Origin: a virus
Length of the DNA: 30,577 nt
IMG/VR virus record: IMGVR_UViG_3300037042_001926
Coordinates: 1 to 30,577 of that record
Reading direction: 5' to 3' (one strand)
Both the position numbers and the translations under genes were made by a program. Positions 1 through 9,361 of this stretch are shown here, piece after piece. Position 1 is the stretch's first letter. Each line of letters opens with the position of its first letter. The notes under the pieces are model-generated. The model had not been told where the DNA came from. It was given only the letters and a program-made list of their open reading frames with translations, and did no database searches.

Positions 1-290
1 GCAGGTGCTGGAGCAGGCGCTGGAGCAGGTGCAGGCGCTGGAGCAGGTGCAGGCGCTGGAGCAGGTGCAGGCGCTGGAGCAGGTGCAGGCGCTGGAGCAG
101 GTGCAGGTGCAGGTGCAGGTGCAGGTGCTGGAGCAGGCGCTGGAGCAGGTGCTGGAGCAGGAGTCGGTGCAGGCGCTGGAGCAGGAGTCGGAGCAGGTGC
201 TGGAGCAGGAGTCGGAGCAGGTGCTGGAGCAGGAGTCGGAGCAGGTGCTGGAGCAGGTGCAGGTGCAGGTGCAGGTGCTGGAACGGGAAC
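1..290. repeat. Degenerate 6/12-bp repeat coding for an alternating (Ala/Thr/Val)-Pro rod
   Basis: In the minus frame nearly every second codon is proline (CCT or CCA), alternating with Ala (GCA, GCT, GCG) and sometimes Thr or Val. The run covers about 95 residues, includes some 47 X-Pro pairs, and reaches the window edge, so its full length is unknown. Alternating X-Pro rods form stiff extended spacers; the periplasm-spanning Pro-rich region of TonB is the familiar case. That comparison is inference only. Confidence 0.93.
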
Positions 291-3158
291 GTCAGGGAAA
301 GGCCAGCCGGGCTTTACAGTGGTTGGCGCTGGGGCAGGAGTTGGCGCTTGGCTGGTATCTACGTCGGTGAAGGGCCAAGTGGCTCCAGTCACCGGAGCAG
401 GTGCTGGCGCAGTGGTGGAGCCGTCGCCAGTAATGTCTACCGGCGTGACAGTATTGTCGGAAAGGGTAACTGGAGTCAGCGGCTTGAGTGTTCCAGTAGT
501 TCCATCATTAACTATATAGGTGCCATCAGGTCCTAAAGTACGGGTATCAGAACCTGTAATAGTTGGGGGTTGGTCAAACCTTCTAGCTAACTCTTCTCTT
601 TCGTTGTCATTTAAATCCCCAGACCTTGTCATAAGGTCTACAAAAGTCATTGCGGGGTTTAGCTTGGCAAGCCATTGGAATGCTTTACCGGCAACACTTG
701 AGAGGTCCAATCCTGCGGCAGCAGCCTTTGCGGCTGGTGAAACATCTTTAAGAACCTCAGGGTTCAAGGCCGCCATCTCTGCGGCAGAAATTACACTTTT
801 TGGATCGCGACTTATCCAGTTTGCCGCATTGCCAAAAAAGTTATCCCCTCTGATTGCGTCAATTGCACGCATGAAAGCGGCAGCACCTTCTTTTCCAAGC
901 TTTGGTATCTGCTGGCTAAGTTTCTGCACCTCTGTGGCATCTGCCGCGTTGATGGGAACAATTTCCCCGGTTTCGGCAATAATTCTTACCGGCAAATCGC
1001 GCCAAGTTCCATCGGCCAATATTTGGCGCAAGGAAGCATTACCTGTCAGCGGGTCAAAATTTACTGTGCCAACTCTAGGCGGATTTTTTCCCGGTGCTCC
1101 GCCCGTGTAGTCTTCCCCGGCGGCAAGCTCAGTGGATTCGTCAACAATATTGATTCCAAGGCTATCAAGGTTCAACCCAGCAAGGGTATTGTTTGTGTCC
1201 TGCGAAGCGCCAGTAAGTTTGAATGGTGTAGTTTCGGTAGTGTCTGTTGTTGTGTCCGCAGTCTGAACTTTGTTTGGATCAGCAATGATGTCCTTGAACT
1301 TGGTCTTCAAGTCATTTCCAATGCCCTTTACCGTTTCACTGATTCCAAGAGCATTGTCGATGTAACCAGTAATTGCCTGACGACCCAACTGCAAGGCAGT
1401 GTTAAGGGCAGCCTGAGTTGGGTTCTGACCGAGCAGGCTCTGCTGCATTGCCGTGGTGGCAATTTGCTTGGCCGATGCAGGCAGTTGGTCCCAGCCGGGT
1501 ATTTGAGAGCCAAGTGAGGTTGCCGCATAACCTGAAGCTGCGGCAGTCAGTGCAGACAGTGGGTTCTGGCCGGTTGCAACTGCAATCGTGGCGTTGGTGA
1601 CGCCTCTTGTGAGTGCATCCCTTGCGCTTTGGCTCAAGGTATTAGCCGGAATATTGTCAACCACTCCAGAGATTGCCCTGCTTAGCTGAGTTCCAGCAAG
1701 ATTGAAACCGTAGCTCAATGCGGCGCTCTTTAGCGCGGCAGCAACGTCTCCGCCATTTTGAGCGGTTGTCAATGCAACTTGGCCGAGGGCGGCAGCTATT
1801 TCTGGCGTCATGGCTAGGCCAGTGGCAGCGCTCATAGTGCTGCCAATTGCAAGGAATGGGTTCGAGACCCAAGCGCCTAGCGTCGATGGAACAGAGAGGA
1901 CCATGGAGGTGGTCCCCGAAGGGATGAAGGCACCTGCCGTAGATTCTGCACCACCTAGGCTAAAAAGCTCGGTGATGTCTGGTATGCCCATCGCCATCAA
2001 GGCCAGAGCAATAACAGGCAAAGCCTGTTGAATTCCATGCTCCCTATCTTTTACCGCAGTAATGATGGGCTTGCTGTCAGCGCCTAAATTTTTGTCCAAG
2101 TAGATGTATTGACTTTGTCCGTTGTCAAAGTAATAGCCTTTGAGTGCGCCATTAACAGTTCTTGGAGTGCCGTCTCGATTCTCACCAACTTGAATCTGCT
2201 CGTAGTAAGGAAGAAGATCAGTCCCTAACCATGACTTAGCATTTGCAGCCCAATCTGGAATTGTGTCGTTGGCAGTTCTCGCGGCAATGTCTGTAGCTAC
2301 AGGAACGACCCATGTGTATGTAGGCCATTGGCCGTTTTTACCAGTAGTGCCTGTTTGTATTTGCACTGCACCGGGTGTATTGGCAGTTATCGGGACTTGA
2401 TAACTAATAATATCCTCGCCACCTCTGGTCGTGCCAGTAACCACCGCAACTGCGCCGGGAGTGTCTTTTGTAGCAGAGTACCCAGTGACGTTTCCTTGCG
2501 CGTCTCGGATTTCTGAACCCATCAACGATGTAGTGATGGGAACTGGAGCAGGCGCTGGGGCAGGAGCAACTGGAGTCGGTGCCGGGGCAACTGGGGCAAC
2601 TGGGGCAACTGGGGCAACTGGGGCAACTGGGGCAACTGGGGCAACTGGGGCAACCGGGGCAACCGGGGCAACTGGGGCAACTGGGGCAACTGGGGCAACT
2701 GGGGCAACTGGGGCAACTGGGGCAACTGGGGCAACTGGGGCAACTGGGGCAACTGGGGCAACTGGGGCAACTGGGGCAACTGGGGCAACTGGAGCAACTG
2801 GAGCAACTGGGGCAACTGGGGTAGGAGCCAAAGCAGGCGCAACAGAAGTGTCTGTTGTTACGGGGGCCACGGCCTCCAACAATGTACTCACAGGAACAGG
2901 AGCAGGTGCCGCTGGTGTTGGCGCTGGAGCCAAATAACTGGAAACATCAGTCTGGAAATTTGCCAATGCGCCCTTGGCAATATCAGCGTCAGAGTAGCCT
3001 TGAGCGCGAGATGCAGCAATGGCGCTTTGAATTTGGTCAGCCGTGTACGTCACCGGAACGGGGGCCGCAGGCACAACAGCCTGCTGCAATGGGCTCAAAG
3101 GCGCACTAGGCTGCACAGGCTCATCGCCATAAAGTTCTTCAAGGTCAGTTACTCTCAT
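1..3158 (-). CDS. Giant proline-rich putative virion/ejection protein, C-terminus cut by window edge
   Basis: Reading the minus strand from the ATG at 3158, I find no in-frame stop down to base 1, giving at least 1,052 codons. The ATG overlaps the stop of the preceding 77-residue gene as ATGA. Visible parts in order: a short helical segment (about residues 38-65, containing [20 protein letters not shown]); a proline-rich stretch with 26 VAP units (about 115-192); a beta-rich region (about 210-373); hydrophobic, Ala/Gly-rich helices (about 375-480, including [15 protein letters not shown]); a long soluble helical region; and an alternating Ala-Pro rod from about residue 957 to the edge. Hydrophobic Ala/Gly-rich segments in a very large late protein are typical of internal or ejection proteins of short-tailed phages, so I infer a role in DNA delivery or the tail. 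I recognise no catalytic motif. Existence is near certain; function is uncertain. Confidence 0.85.
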   Translation of the reverse strand, partial: MRVTDLEELYGDEPVQPSAPLSPLQQAVVPAAPVPVTYTADQIQSAIAASRAQGYSDADIAKGALANFQTDVSSYLAPAPTPAAPAPVPVSTLLEAVAPVTTDTSVAPALAPTPVAPVAPVAPVAPVAPVAPVAPVAPVAPVAPVAPVAPVAPVAPVAPVAPVAPVAPVAPVAPVAPVAPVAPVAPVAPVAPAPTPVAPAPAPAPVPITTSLMGSEIRDAQGNVTGYSATKDTPGAVAVVTGTTRGGEDIISYQVPITANTPGAVQIQTGTTGKNGQWPTYTWVVPVATDIAARTANDTIPDWAANAKSWLGTDLLPYYEQIQVGENRDGTPRTVNGALKGYYFDNGQSQYIYLDKNLGADSKPIITAVKDREHGIQQALPVIALALMAMGIPDITELFSLGGAESTAGAFIPSGTTSMVLSVPSTLGAWVSNPFLAIGSTMSAATGLAMTPEIAAALGQVALTTAQNGGDVAAALKSAALSYGFNLAGTQLSRAISGVVDNIPANTLSQSARDALTRGVTNATIAVATGQNPLSALTAAASGYAATSLGSQIPGWDQLPASAKQIATTAMQQSLLGQNPTQAALNTALQLGRQAITGYIDNALGISETVKGIGNDLKTKFKDIIADPNKVQTADTTTDTTETTPFKLTGASQDTNNTLAGLNLDSLGINIVDESTELAAGEDYTGGAPGKNPPRVGTVNFDPLTGNASLRQILADGTWRDLPVRIIAETGEIVPINAADATEVQKLSQQIPKLGKEGAAAFMRAIDAIRGDNFFGNAANWISRDPKSVISAAEMAALNPEVLKDVSPAAKAAAAGLDLSSVAGKAFQWLAKLNPAMTFVDLMTRSGDLNDNEREELARRFDQPPTITGSDTRTLGPDGTYIVNDGTTGTLKPLTPVTLSDNTVTPVDITGDGSTTAPAPAPVTGATWPFTDVDTSQAPTPAPAPTTVKPGWPFPDVPVPAPAPAPAPAPAPAPTPAPAPAPTPAPAPAPTPAPAPAPTPAPAPAPAPAPAPAPAPAPAPAPAPAPAPAPAPAPAPAPAPAPAPAPAPAPAP
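2584..2817. repeat. 26 tandem 9-bp units, coding for (VAP)n
   Basis: The plus-strand unit is ggggcaact, repeated 26 times. The few single-base variants (ggggcaacc twice, ggagcaact twice) are all synonymous for the minus-strand reading, which gives Val-Ala-Pro each time. The period is a multiple of three, so gain or loss of units by replication slippage keeps the gene in frame. The encoded segment should be an extended, rigid linker near residues 115-192 of the giant protein. Confidence 0.97.
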
Positions 3159-3388
3159 CGTCTCATGCTCATTGAGTTGGTGAAGGCAAAGGCCCAATCC
3201 TGCCAGTTCTCAAAGAGACGGGAGTCTGGTACGCCTGAACTGCCAAATAAACCTATTCCGCTCAGGCCGTCAACCCACTCGCGCCAACGAGTCTCTTCCA
3301 CCGTGCCAAGCTGCTGGGCACCGAAAAGCTCATTGGTCAATGCGCACCAATAATCCCACTCCATGTTTCGGGGATCATAGGTCGTCAT
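3155..3388 (-). CDS. Small hypothetical phage protein (77 aa)
   Basis: A 77-residue acidic, Trp-rich protein ([20 protein letters not shown] at the start). It begins at an ATG that overlaps the stop of the nozzle-like gene as ATGA, behind a good Shine-Dalgarno (AGGAAACC then ATG). Its own stop overlaps the start of the giant proline-rich gene, also as ATGA, so three genes look translationally coupled. No signal peptide, membrane segment or known motif is visible. Its position between the nozzle-like protein and the giant protein suggests a tail-assembly or minor virion role, but I do not recognise the family. Confidence 0.8.
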   Translation of the reverse strand: MTTYDPRNMEWDYWCALTNELFGAQQLGTVEETRWREWVDGLSGIGLFGSSGVPDSRLFENWQDWAFAFTNSMSMRR

Positions 3389-5580
3389 GGGTTTCCTGTC
3401 GAGCGTGTATCGCCTGTGGTTATAGACAGTATTACTTTGCCGGTCTCGTAGTTCCCATTGAACGTATTGGACTCGAAGTGCAGTCTAAGCTCACGGCGCT
3501 GTTCCCGCATGTCAACCTTCAAAGTGGTTGAATCAAAATAAAACGGGTCAGAGGCCTGATCAACATCATCGGCGTAACCTTTACCTAGCACCGTCACACT
3601 CATTTCACCGCTTTGTACAAAGTCAGGCTCAACCCTGTCAATGCGGGTCCAGACGTTATCCCCCGGCTGGGTCGTCGAGCCCACCAAGTTAATCATGGAG
3701 CCAATGGTCGTGGTCTCAAAGAAGCTCTTAACCGCGTTTACGTTGGTCAAATATATTTGATCGGTACCGTACTCGTGCTGCCAAATCGTGTAGGTCGTGA
3801 TATTCAAAGCACGAGATGTCAGCGGCGTGGAATATGTATTGCTGACGGTATAAGTTCCAGCGCCACCTGAGCCCGAGCCCAAGGCGGTAATGTATGTGTT
3901 GGTTGAGACACCAGTTCCTGTTACAAGCTGACCAAGGGAAATGGTGCCTGAGGCAACTGCCGTGACGGTCATTGTCGTACCAGTAATGCTGGCCGTGAAT
4001 GATGCACTGATCAATGGAGTATTGTCAGCCCACAAAGGCTTTGGGAAAACCTCAGAAAAGACGCCAGAGCTTCGGCGTGAACCAAGAGCCGTTCCGGCGT
4101 CATACCAAGACTTTTCGCGCACGTTATAGATGATCGCATCGTTGCACTCAGTAGCATCGCCCTTGGGGTAAAACCACCATATCTCGCCCCATCGAGGGAC
4201 CTTGGTAGCCCACACCTTCTGCCTCTGATACATATTTATGTTGTCAAAGAAATAGTTTTGGTTGATGCCATTAGGGATTTCCTGCACGACACCTTGGTAC
4301 GCTAAGAATCGGTCCACGCCAATCCAGTAGTAGATGCCGTCATACTCAATGACGCACTGTGACGACATGATCGAGCTTTGGCTGCTGATCAGGTCATAGC
4401 TCCAGTACAGAGTAGAGCCGCCTGCCGAAGTCGGTGAAAAGCTGACGCGAATCAAAGCATCAAGCGCCCAAAACAGGCCGCTTGGGGACGCCGTACCGCC
4501 ACGCAATGGTAGACCCTTGACAATCTTACCGGTCGACACGTTGTTGGCATTTGCAATAGGAGAGGCCCAGTCTTGGAAGTTGCCAGCGCCAGAGTTCTGG
4601 ATTAATCCATTGTTGCCGTACACAAACAAGTACGGGTGGATCATCACGCAGCCACCAGAAACCGATATGTTGTTGTCGAACGTGACCGTCACCGACCCGG
4701 TAGTCATTGAAGCCGATGATGTGAATGTAGTGGTCGCGCTTCCAGCAAATGAAACTGGAGTCACAATGCTGCCAACCGTTTGAGATACGCTGATTGTGTA
4801 AGTACCTGCATACCCGATGCCGCTGCCTAGGGCTGTGATCGTGGTGCCAGCAGCAACGCCTGCGCCTGTAATCGTTTGACCCACGGCAATAGCGCCCACA
4901 GTGATTGTCACCACCGTTAGTGTTGTGCCGGACATGTAACCGGTCATGCTGGCACTCACAACGATTGACACGGAGCTTAATGTTGTCCCCGTGGTGATGC
5001 CGGTTCCGCTGATGGTTTGGCTTACGCCAACCAAGGCGTTATTGCCGTTGATGATTCCGGTGGTGCCGTTCAAATACGCAGTGGCCGTAAAAACGCCCAC
5101 CTTGGACATGGTGAGGCTGCCTGTGCTACCCGGGAAAGCGCCAAACAGCACCGGGGTGTTGACCGTTGAGTCAATCGCGCTTAGGTTCTGTCCGGGATGA
5201 CCGATCAAGTTGTTGTTAGCGCCACCTGTGGAGTCGTAGCCAATATCAAACTGCCAAAGATTATTCAGGTTGCTGCTGAAGTTGCTAAGGGTGTATTGAT
5301 AGGGTCCGGAGCCCACGCCGTCGTCGTTGTCAGTTAACCACTGCTCCAGACCATTGGCATTTCCTGAAACAACATAGTTGATTCCGTTCGTGGAGGTCAT
5401 TTGCATGCCACGAGACACGCCAGTTGCGTTCAAAAAGATGGCTTTGTAACCACCTATTTTTCTGGGACGCCCACGCTGAAACCGGACCCACTGGCCGTCC
5501 ACGCACATTGGTGAGTCGAACTGGGTTCCGTCCCGCTGGATACCAGCGGGAAAATTCATCGCAATGACTTTTGAGGTCAA
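3385..5580 (-). CDS. Tail nozzle / packaged-DNA stabilisation-like protein (P22 gp10-like) with inserted beta modules
   Basis: This 731-residue protein starts [20 protein letters not shown] (residues 11-30) and runs on with [15 protein letters not shown], a pattern typical of the tail-nozzle or DNA-stabilisation proteins that plug short tails. The C-terminus (about 640-725: [32 protein letters not shown]) also fits that family. Between them lie two clear copies (about 210-278 and 526-590) and one divergent copy (about 162-208) of a Gly/Thr-rich beta module that also occurs in the 330-residue protein at 19319. The reading frame starts at TTG (5580), overlapping the preceding stop as TTGA; an ATG at 5559 is the alternative, and neither has a strong Shine-Dalgarno. 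The family call is by sequence pattern only. Confidence 0.78.
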   Translation of the reverse strand: MTSKVIAMNFPAGIQRDGTQFDSPMCVDGQWVRFQRGRPRKIGGYKAIFLNATGVSRGMQMTSTNGINYVVSGNANGLEQWLTDNDDGVGSGPYQYTLSNFSSNLNNLWQFDIGYDSTGGANNNLIGHPGQNLSAIDSTVNTPVLFGAFPGSTGSLTMSKVGVFTATAYLNGTTGIINGNNALVGVSQTISGTGITTGTTLSSVSIVVSASMTGYMSGTTLTVVTITVGAIAVGQTITGAGVAAGTTITALGSGIGYAGTYTISVSQTVGSIVTPVSFAGSATTTFTSSASMTTGSVTVTFDNNISVSGGCVMIHPYLFVYGNNGLIQNSGAGNFQDWASPIANANNVSTGKIVKGLPLRGGTASPSGLFWALDALIRVSFSPTSAGGSTLYWSYDLISSQSSIMSSQCVIEYDGIYYWIGVDRFLAYQGVVQEIPNGINQNYFFDNINMYQRQKVWATKVPRWGEIWWFYPKGDATECNDAIIYNVREKSWYDAGTALGSRRSSGVFSEVFPKPLWADNTPLISASFTASITGTTMTVTAVASGTISLGQLVTGTGVSTNTYITALGSGSGGAGTYTVSNTYSTPLTSRALNITTYTIWQHEYGTDQIYLTNVNAVKSFFETTTIGSMINLVGSTTQPGDNVWTRIDRVEPDFVQSGEMSVTVLGKGYADDVDQASDPFYFDSTTLKVDMREQRRELRLHFESNTFNGNYETGKVILSITTGDTRSTGNP
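3811..4005 (-). repeat. Shared beta module, copy C (in nozzle-like protein)
   Basis: Residues about 526-590 of the 731-residue protein contain GTTMTVTAV, then [14 protein letters not shown], then [19 protein letters not shown]. The order and spacing match copy B in the same protein and the copy in the 330-residue protein (20042-20230). Coordinates are approximate domain edges. Confidence 0.8.
4747..4953 (-). repeat. Shared beta module, copy B (in nozzle-like protein)
   Basis: Residues about 210-278 of the 731-residue protein contain [13 protein letters not shown], then [11 protein letters not shown], then [20 protein letters not shown] more divergent copy directly precedes it (about residues 162-208, with [16 protein letters not shown]). 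The copies are similar in protein but clearly diverged in DNA, so they are not a fresh duplication. Confidence 0.8.
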
Positions 5581-6791
5581 AACGTGCCCCCGGAGATGCC
5601 ATTGGCAACATAGAGGCCGGAAGATGAAAGAGAGGCGCCTTGGACGCCGTTAATCGCAAATCCAATCGTGTTACTGGACGGCAAATAAAAACCAGTGCTC
5701 AAGTTTCCAGAAAAGTTAATAGATGGAGACGTTACCGATCCCACATTGGCAGTAAATGTGCCGGATGTAGCGGTATTGCTGGTGGTGCTGTATACATTGG
5801 TTCCATCGGAGACCACGAACGCCGTCTGACCTTGATTGACAACTTGAGTTGTTCCGACACCCGCCGTCTTGAACGTCAATGTGTAAGCGCCAGTTGTTCC
5901 GTTGGTCAAAGAGTAAAGCTGCACGGTAGAAGGCAGAACAACAATACAATTTGAAGTCAGGGCGCCGTAGTACTCCTGAATGATGTTTGCTCCCTCGGCT
6001 GAGGTGAGCGTCACCGTTCCTCCTGTGACCGTCTTAACCAACTGGGTAAACGCAAACGTGCTAGATCGTCCATATGCGTATGTATTAAACCCGGTGGAAC
6101 CGTTAGAGACAATTACCAAAGACTCGGTTAATTGCAATTGTTGGCTTGCATTTCCGTCAATCGTGTCTGTGCCTGACGGTGTTAAGGTCAAGATTCCGGT
6201 GCCGCTGTTACGGATGATTGAAAACCAATTATTTCCAAGCGCAGATGAAGAAGGAAAGGTGATTGTTCCAACGCCCCCAGCCCAAACAACAAACATGGCC
6301 CGGTTTGACACGGAAAGTGTGGCGTCTGAGTAGAAATTGTTGACGTTGTAGGCCTGATTCAGAGTCAGGCCAATTGGCGTCAAGCCATAACCAGCAAGGG
6401 CGCTTGCGTTGGCAGACGACGTTCCAGCGCCGAACACCACACTGGCCCATGTGCCGTTTACTGTCGTGTTGTTGGTCAGGAAAATAAACTGAGCAATCCC
6501 AGAAGTAATAGCAATAATAGTATTGCCAGAATTGTCCGTGACTGTGAAGGTGTTTGAACCCACATTGCGAACGAGTACAGACTGTCCAGTAGAGACCTGA
6601 GAAGCAGGAGGCAACTCAAGAAGCAGGCCAGTAGTAGTAGCAGTGCAATCAATGATGCTACTTGCAGGAGTATTGTCGTTGCCGTTAATAGGCCACTCAA
6701 GGGTCGTATTTGCGCTGATTGAAATTGATTCATAGCTGACGGACGATGGAGAGATCGTCTGGCCGGTAAAGGGATTGACATAGCTGGTCAT
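5577..6791 (-). CDS. Fiber-like beta-rich virion protein (404 aa)
   Basis: A 404-residue Ser/Thr/Gly/Asn-rich protein with almost no charged residues, typical of trimeric phage fibers. Three similar beta segments can be seen at roughly residues 75-115, 180-230 and 300-340, each with a stretch like [16 protein letters not shown] or [15 protein letters not shown]. The C-terminus ([20 protein letters not shown]) resembles the end segment common in phage fiber proteins. The ATG at 6791 lies two bases after the adaptor stop, with AGGA about ten bases upstream. The gene lies between an adaptor and the nozzle-like protein, so it may be an accessory fiber or tail-surface protein. The specific receptor cannot be inferred. 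Confidence 0.75.
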   Translation of the reverse strand: MTSYVNPFTGQTISPSSVSYESISISANTTLEWPINGNDNTPASSIIDCTATTTGLLLELPPASQVSTGQSVLVRNVGSNTFTVTDNSGNTIIAITSGIAQFIFLTNNTTVNGTWASVVFGAGTSSANASALAGYGLTPIGLTLNQAYNVNNFYSDATLSVSNRAMFVVWAGGVGTITFPSSSALGNNWFSIIRNSGTGILTLTPSGTDTIDGNASQQLQLTESLVIVSNGSTGFNTYAYGRSSTFAFTQLVKTVTGGTVTLTSAEGANIIQEYYGALTSNCIVVLPSTVQLYSLTNGTTGAYTLTFKTAGVGTTQVVNQGQTAFVVSDGTNVYSTTSNTATSGTFTANVGSVTSPSINFSGNLSTGFYLPSSNTIGFAINGVQGASLSSSGLYVANGISGGTF

Positions 6792-6793
6792 AA

Positions 6794-7432
6794 TTAAGAG
6801 TCCTGTGCAACGGCGGAGCGGTCACCAATACGCAGCGTATCTTCTGTCTTCAGTGCGGTCATGGCTTCGGTGAATAATTGGGACCAAACGGCAAGCCGGG
6901 TGTCGTCCTTCAGGAACGGTGCGGTCTGCTTCAAGGTGCCAAAAAGCATGGCATTTGGGGCATTCTGGGTGAGCCAGTTTGTCTGGTTCGATGACGACAG
7001 CGGCTCAAGCCGGGTGTAGCACAAGGCCTCAAAGGCAAACGCGCTGCTGGGGGTTGGCGCCACGAACCAGTGGTCGTAGTCGTAATCGGCGTAATACAGC
7101 GGGGTTCCCGTGGCCGTAACGTCAGGTGCGTAGGTGTTCAAGTACTCCAGCTTGCGCAAGAACATGGGCTGCTTGGAGCCGCTTACCGCAAGGGTCATGG
7201 AGACGGTTTTGCGCCAGCGTGCTGGTTTGGCAATGACCGGGTTACCGACATTCATGGTGCCATCGGCGACGATCATCTGGCCCAAGGTCTTGATCTCTTG
7301 GGCTATCTCGAACTCGGCCATGGTGATGGCCGTGGGAATGAAAGCTACAACGGCGGCGTCGCTACGCTCCAAATACTGGAGGACCAGACTCGTAAGATTG
7401 TCGTAAGTCAGAACGTAGGACGGTGTGGTCAT
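6794..7432 (-). CDS. Head-tail adaptor (SU10 adaptor-like)
   Basis: A 212-residue protein with N-terminal helices (TYDNLTSLVLQYLERSDAAV, then FIPTAITMAEFEIAQEIKTL). A beta part follows, with P/RWRKTVSM and FLRKLEYLNTY, then TPLYYADYDYDHWFVAPTPS. The C-terminal helices carry NAPNAMLFGTLKQTAPFLKD. This is the typical organisation of the phage adaptor family that docks the tail to the connector in short-tailed phages. It would act with the portal, the gp4-like protein (15735) and the nozzle-like protein. The ATG at 7432 has a weak GGGT upstream. It directly follows the endolysin gene, so the lysis cassette is embedded in tail genes. Confidence 0.72.
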   Translation of the reverse strand: MTTPSYVLTYDNLTSLVLQYLERSDAAVVAFIPTAITMAEFEIAQEIKTLGQMIVADGTMNVGNPVIAKPARWRKTVSMTLAVSGSKQPMFLRKLEYLNTYAPDVTATGTPLYYADYDYDHWFVAPTPSSAFAFEALCYTRLEPLSSSNQTNWLTQNAPNAMLFGTLKQTAPFLKDDTRLAVWSQLFTEAMTALKTEDTLRIGDRSAVAQDS

Positions 7433-7440
7433 CGGATACC

Positions 7441-7917
7441 CTATGAAAGAAAAAGAGCCCGTTCGTCGATGCGGCGGTTTTGCAGCCCTTTAAGGATTTT
7501 ACCCCCGCCCATGCAATACTTCAAGAACTCGTCCGCAGCGCCCGCCTTATCCCCGCGAAGCAGCTTTTGGCGAAGCGTAGAACGCTGGAGTGTCCCAAGG
7601 CCGCAGTTAAAAGAGAAGCTAACAAGCCCATCAAACATACCTTGTGTAAGGCTGACAGGACAGAATTGCTCGACCCCGCGCTCAAATCTAGCCAAATCTG
7701 CTGCAAGTATTGCATCTACTTCCTCCATAGGGAAAACCCTATCATCTTCTGGGCGCAGGGGGAACCCATCCCGCTGCTCAAGTTTTAGCCTGCCCTGCTC
7801 AGGGTAAAGCACATGGCCCACGCCAATTGTCCAAAGACGGGCGGGGCAGCGATACGCACGTTGCCGAGTACCTTCATGGTGCTTGATGGCCCCCAGTGCT
7901 TTGGCAGAGACTTTCAT
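7441..7917 (-). CDS. Endolysin, GH24 lysozyme (muramidase)
   Basis: This 158-residue enzyme should cleave peptidoglycan between N-acetylmuramic acid and N-acetylglucosamine at the end of infection. The GH24 catalytic pattern is visible: Glu15 (KHHEG), eight residues, Cys24 (YRCPA), five residues, then Thr30 in WTIGVGH. Cys replaces the Asp of T4 lysozyme, a substitution known in some family members. Downstream, SLTQGMFDGLVSFSFNCGLG and the RRIDERALFL tail are typical. The start is the ATG at 7917, overlapping the holin stop as ATGA; a longer in-frame extension lies inside the holin gene and is unlikely. There is no signal or SAR anchor, so export should depend on the neighbouring holin. Confidence 0.93.
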   Translation of the reverse strand: MKVSAKALGAIKHHEGTRQRAYRCPARLWTIGVGHVLYPEQGRLKLEQRDGFPLRPEDDRVFPMEEVDAILAADLARFERGVEQFCPVSLTQGMFDGLVSFSFNCGLGTLQRSTLRQKLLRGDKAGAADEFLKYCMGGGKILKGLQNRRIDERALFLS

Positions 7918-8429
7918 TTGCCAAATGCCCTGCCGCCAAAGTGGAACGCCACAATACTGGCAAACAAGGCTTGGGTGTTGGAATCCCAAAGACGGTCAGC
8001 CAAGACAGGGAATTCAACGCCGTGGTTGTAGCCGTAAATGAACAGGCCGATATCCACAAACACCAGCAGGAAGAAGAAGCCTAAGGTGATGAAGGAGCGC
8101 ACACCGGCCCGCAGGTTCTTCATCCACTGGCTGGTGCCCTCGTTCAAGGACTCGTCGTGCTCGTAGATGGCTTGCATCTCAGCAACTTGGGCGTTGACCA
8201 GATTCTCGTTGCCCTTGGCAGTAGTCTCCATCTCCAGTTGGGCGCTGTGTATCTGCTCTATACGCTCCTGTGCTTCAAAGCCAGCCTTGCGTAGCTCTAA
8301 CTCCCGCTCAATCTGCATCCGGGCCAAATCCAGTTCGTGGCGTTTGTCCTGCCGGTCTTGGAAGAAATCCAGCAGTTTGGGAAGGCCGCCCATAAGGAAT
8401 GAGATCAGTGTGGATAGGATAGTCAACAT
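7914..8429 (-). CDS. Holin, GTA-holin-like (3 TM type)
   Basis: A 171-residue protein with a hydrophobic N-terminus (MLTILSTLISFLMGGLPKLL), then a long charged helix (about residues 25-95: KRHELDLARMQIERELELRK and on), a strong membrane segment (about 110-135: FITLGFFFLLVFVDIGLFIY) and the C-terminal ALFASIVAFHFGGRAFGK. This layout fits the holin family first named from gene transfer agents. It would permeabilise the inner membrane to release the endolysin encoded immediately downstream. I chose the ATG at 8429, which has AAAGGG six bases upstream, over a GTG at 8435 that overlaps the previous stop but has no usable Shine-Dalgarno. Confidence 0.83.
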   Translation of the reverse strand: MLTILSTLISFLMGGLPKLLDFFQDRQDKRHELDLARMQIERELELRKAGFEAQERIEQIHSAQLEMETTAKGNENLVNAQVAEMQAIYEHDESLNEGTSQWMKNLRAGVRSFITLGFFFLLVFVDIGLFIYGYNHGVEFPVLADRLWDSNTQALFASIVAFHFGGRAFGK

Positions 8430-8431
8430 AG

Positions 8432-8887
8432 TCACCCTTTCAATTCAAAACTTAAATTTGTATGCCGGGGGTATTGCACAACGCGCTCCCCTTCAGGGCA
8501 TTTGTATTTGATGGTCGCCAGCAAGGTTGCTTTGCCGCTGGCAATCTTCTCTTTTCTCACCATTGTGAGTTCGTATGTAAACGTGTCAATCTCCGGGCCT
8601 GCTGGGCCGCTGAACTTGCTTGCGGTGGTGGTTGCCTCATGCACCATGCCTGCCGCATCACGAATGCTTGGCGTAAAACTTTCAACAGAACAGTCGTCCC
8701 GTTTTTTTATTCTTGCAACCGTGACAGTAATGGGCTTTCCAGTATCTGCCACAATTTTAAAATTCTCTGGAGACCATTCAATAATGGCTCGGTCAAAAAA
8801 ACCAAACTTGTCGGCAAGCGTGTAACTGCCACCTAGCGCGGCAACGCTTGCGGCAACTGCCCCAATGGCTTTGGTAAGGTCAATCAT
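8432..8887 (-). CDS. Membrane-anchored hypothetical protein of the lysis cassette (151 aa)
   Basis: The N-terminus (about residues 6-28: AIGAVAASVAALGGSYTLAD) is a single hydrophobic segment, followed by a soluble domain with mixed beta character (FKIVADTGKPITVTVARIKK, RDDCSVESFTPSIRD, FSGPAG, IKYKCPEGERV). Its two well-spaced cysteines could pair in the periplasm. The predicted topology is N-in with the domain outside. The ATG immediately follows the previous stop (TAGATG). It sits just before the holin, so a lysis or envelope-related role is likely, but I cannot assign it to spanins, because it lacks a lipobox and a coiled coil. Confidence 0.78.
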   Translation of the reverse strand: MIDLTKAIGAVAASVAALGGSYTLADKFGFFDRAIIEWSPENFKIVADTGKPITVTVARIKKRDDCSVESFTPSIRDAAGMVHEATTTASKFSGPAGPEIDTFTYELTMVRKEKIASGKATLLATIKYKCPEGERVVQYPRHTNLSFELKG

Positions 8888-9358
8888 CTATTTCCCCATC
8901 AAAAGTGTTAACCACCAAAAAGACAGGCCCAAAACCAAAATGGCAATTGCGCCGCCGAGGAGCCAGTTTATGAACTCGTCCAACTCCTTCTTCTTAGCCG
9001 CTGCGTTCTTCTCGTCTAGGATTTCCTGCGCCTTGCGCTTCTGGATAATGTTGTTGCGCTCAATCAGTAGCTGCTGCCAAGTATCAGCATGGCCTGACAT
9101 CACCATCCAGTTGTTCAGTTCCTTCTCAGCGTCATTTAGCATCTTGGCCTGCATGACGATCTCAAAAGCTTGAGCCGTATCCGACTTGGCAAACGTGCTC
9201 TTAGGCTGGGACGCCGCCTTCTGCACTACATCCTTAGCCTCAAAGAATTTCATGGCCTCGCCAGTGATGGCGTGGATGTCCTTGCCCAGCTTGATAGCTG
9301 CCTGCACCCCCTTAACAGCCGCTTGGGCAGCGGCAAAGGCCGTTATGGGGTCTAGCAA
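8888..9358 (-). CDS. Helical protein with C-terminal membrane anchor, lysis region (156 aa)
   Basis: The protein is mostly helical: an Ala-rich N-terminus (MLDPITAFAAAQAAVKGVQA), a long charged helix (about 55-125), and one hydrophobic segment at the C-terminus (about 130-153: WLLGGAIAILVLGLSFWWLT). The reading frame starts with TTG at 9358, preceded by AAGGGG; the next Met is at residue 36, so TTG is preferred. It overlaps nothing and lies between two other membrane proteins, three bases after the XhlA-like gene. A role in lysis or membrane association is inferred from context only. Confidence 0.76.
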   Translation of the reverse strand: MLDPITAFAAAQAAVKGVQAAIKLGKDIHAITGEAMKFFEAKDVVQKAASQPKSTFAKSDTAQAFEIVMQAKMLNDAEKELNNWMVMSGHADTWQQLLIERNNIIQKRKAQEILDEKNAAAKKKELDEFINWLLGGAIAILVLGLSFWWLTLLMGK

Positions 9359-9361
9359 TTT

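Noticed and set aside
5-370. Plus-strand frame rich in Leu-Glu-Gln
   Set aside because: It is a shadow of the Ala-Pro repeat. Any frame of this repeat lacks stops, so its openness carries no coding signal.
2431-2937. Plus-strand frame rich in Gly-Ala-Thr triplets, looking like a collagen-like protein
   Set aside because: It is the antisense of the (VAP)n minisatellite. The minus-strand frame is longer, continuous with the operon and coupled to the upstream gene; the plus frame has no plausible ribosome site or neighbours.
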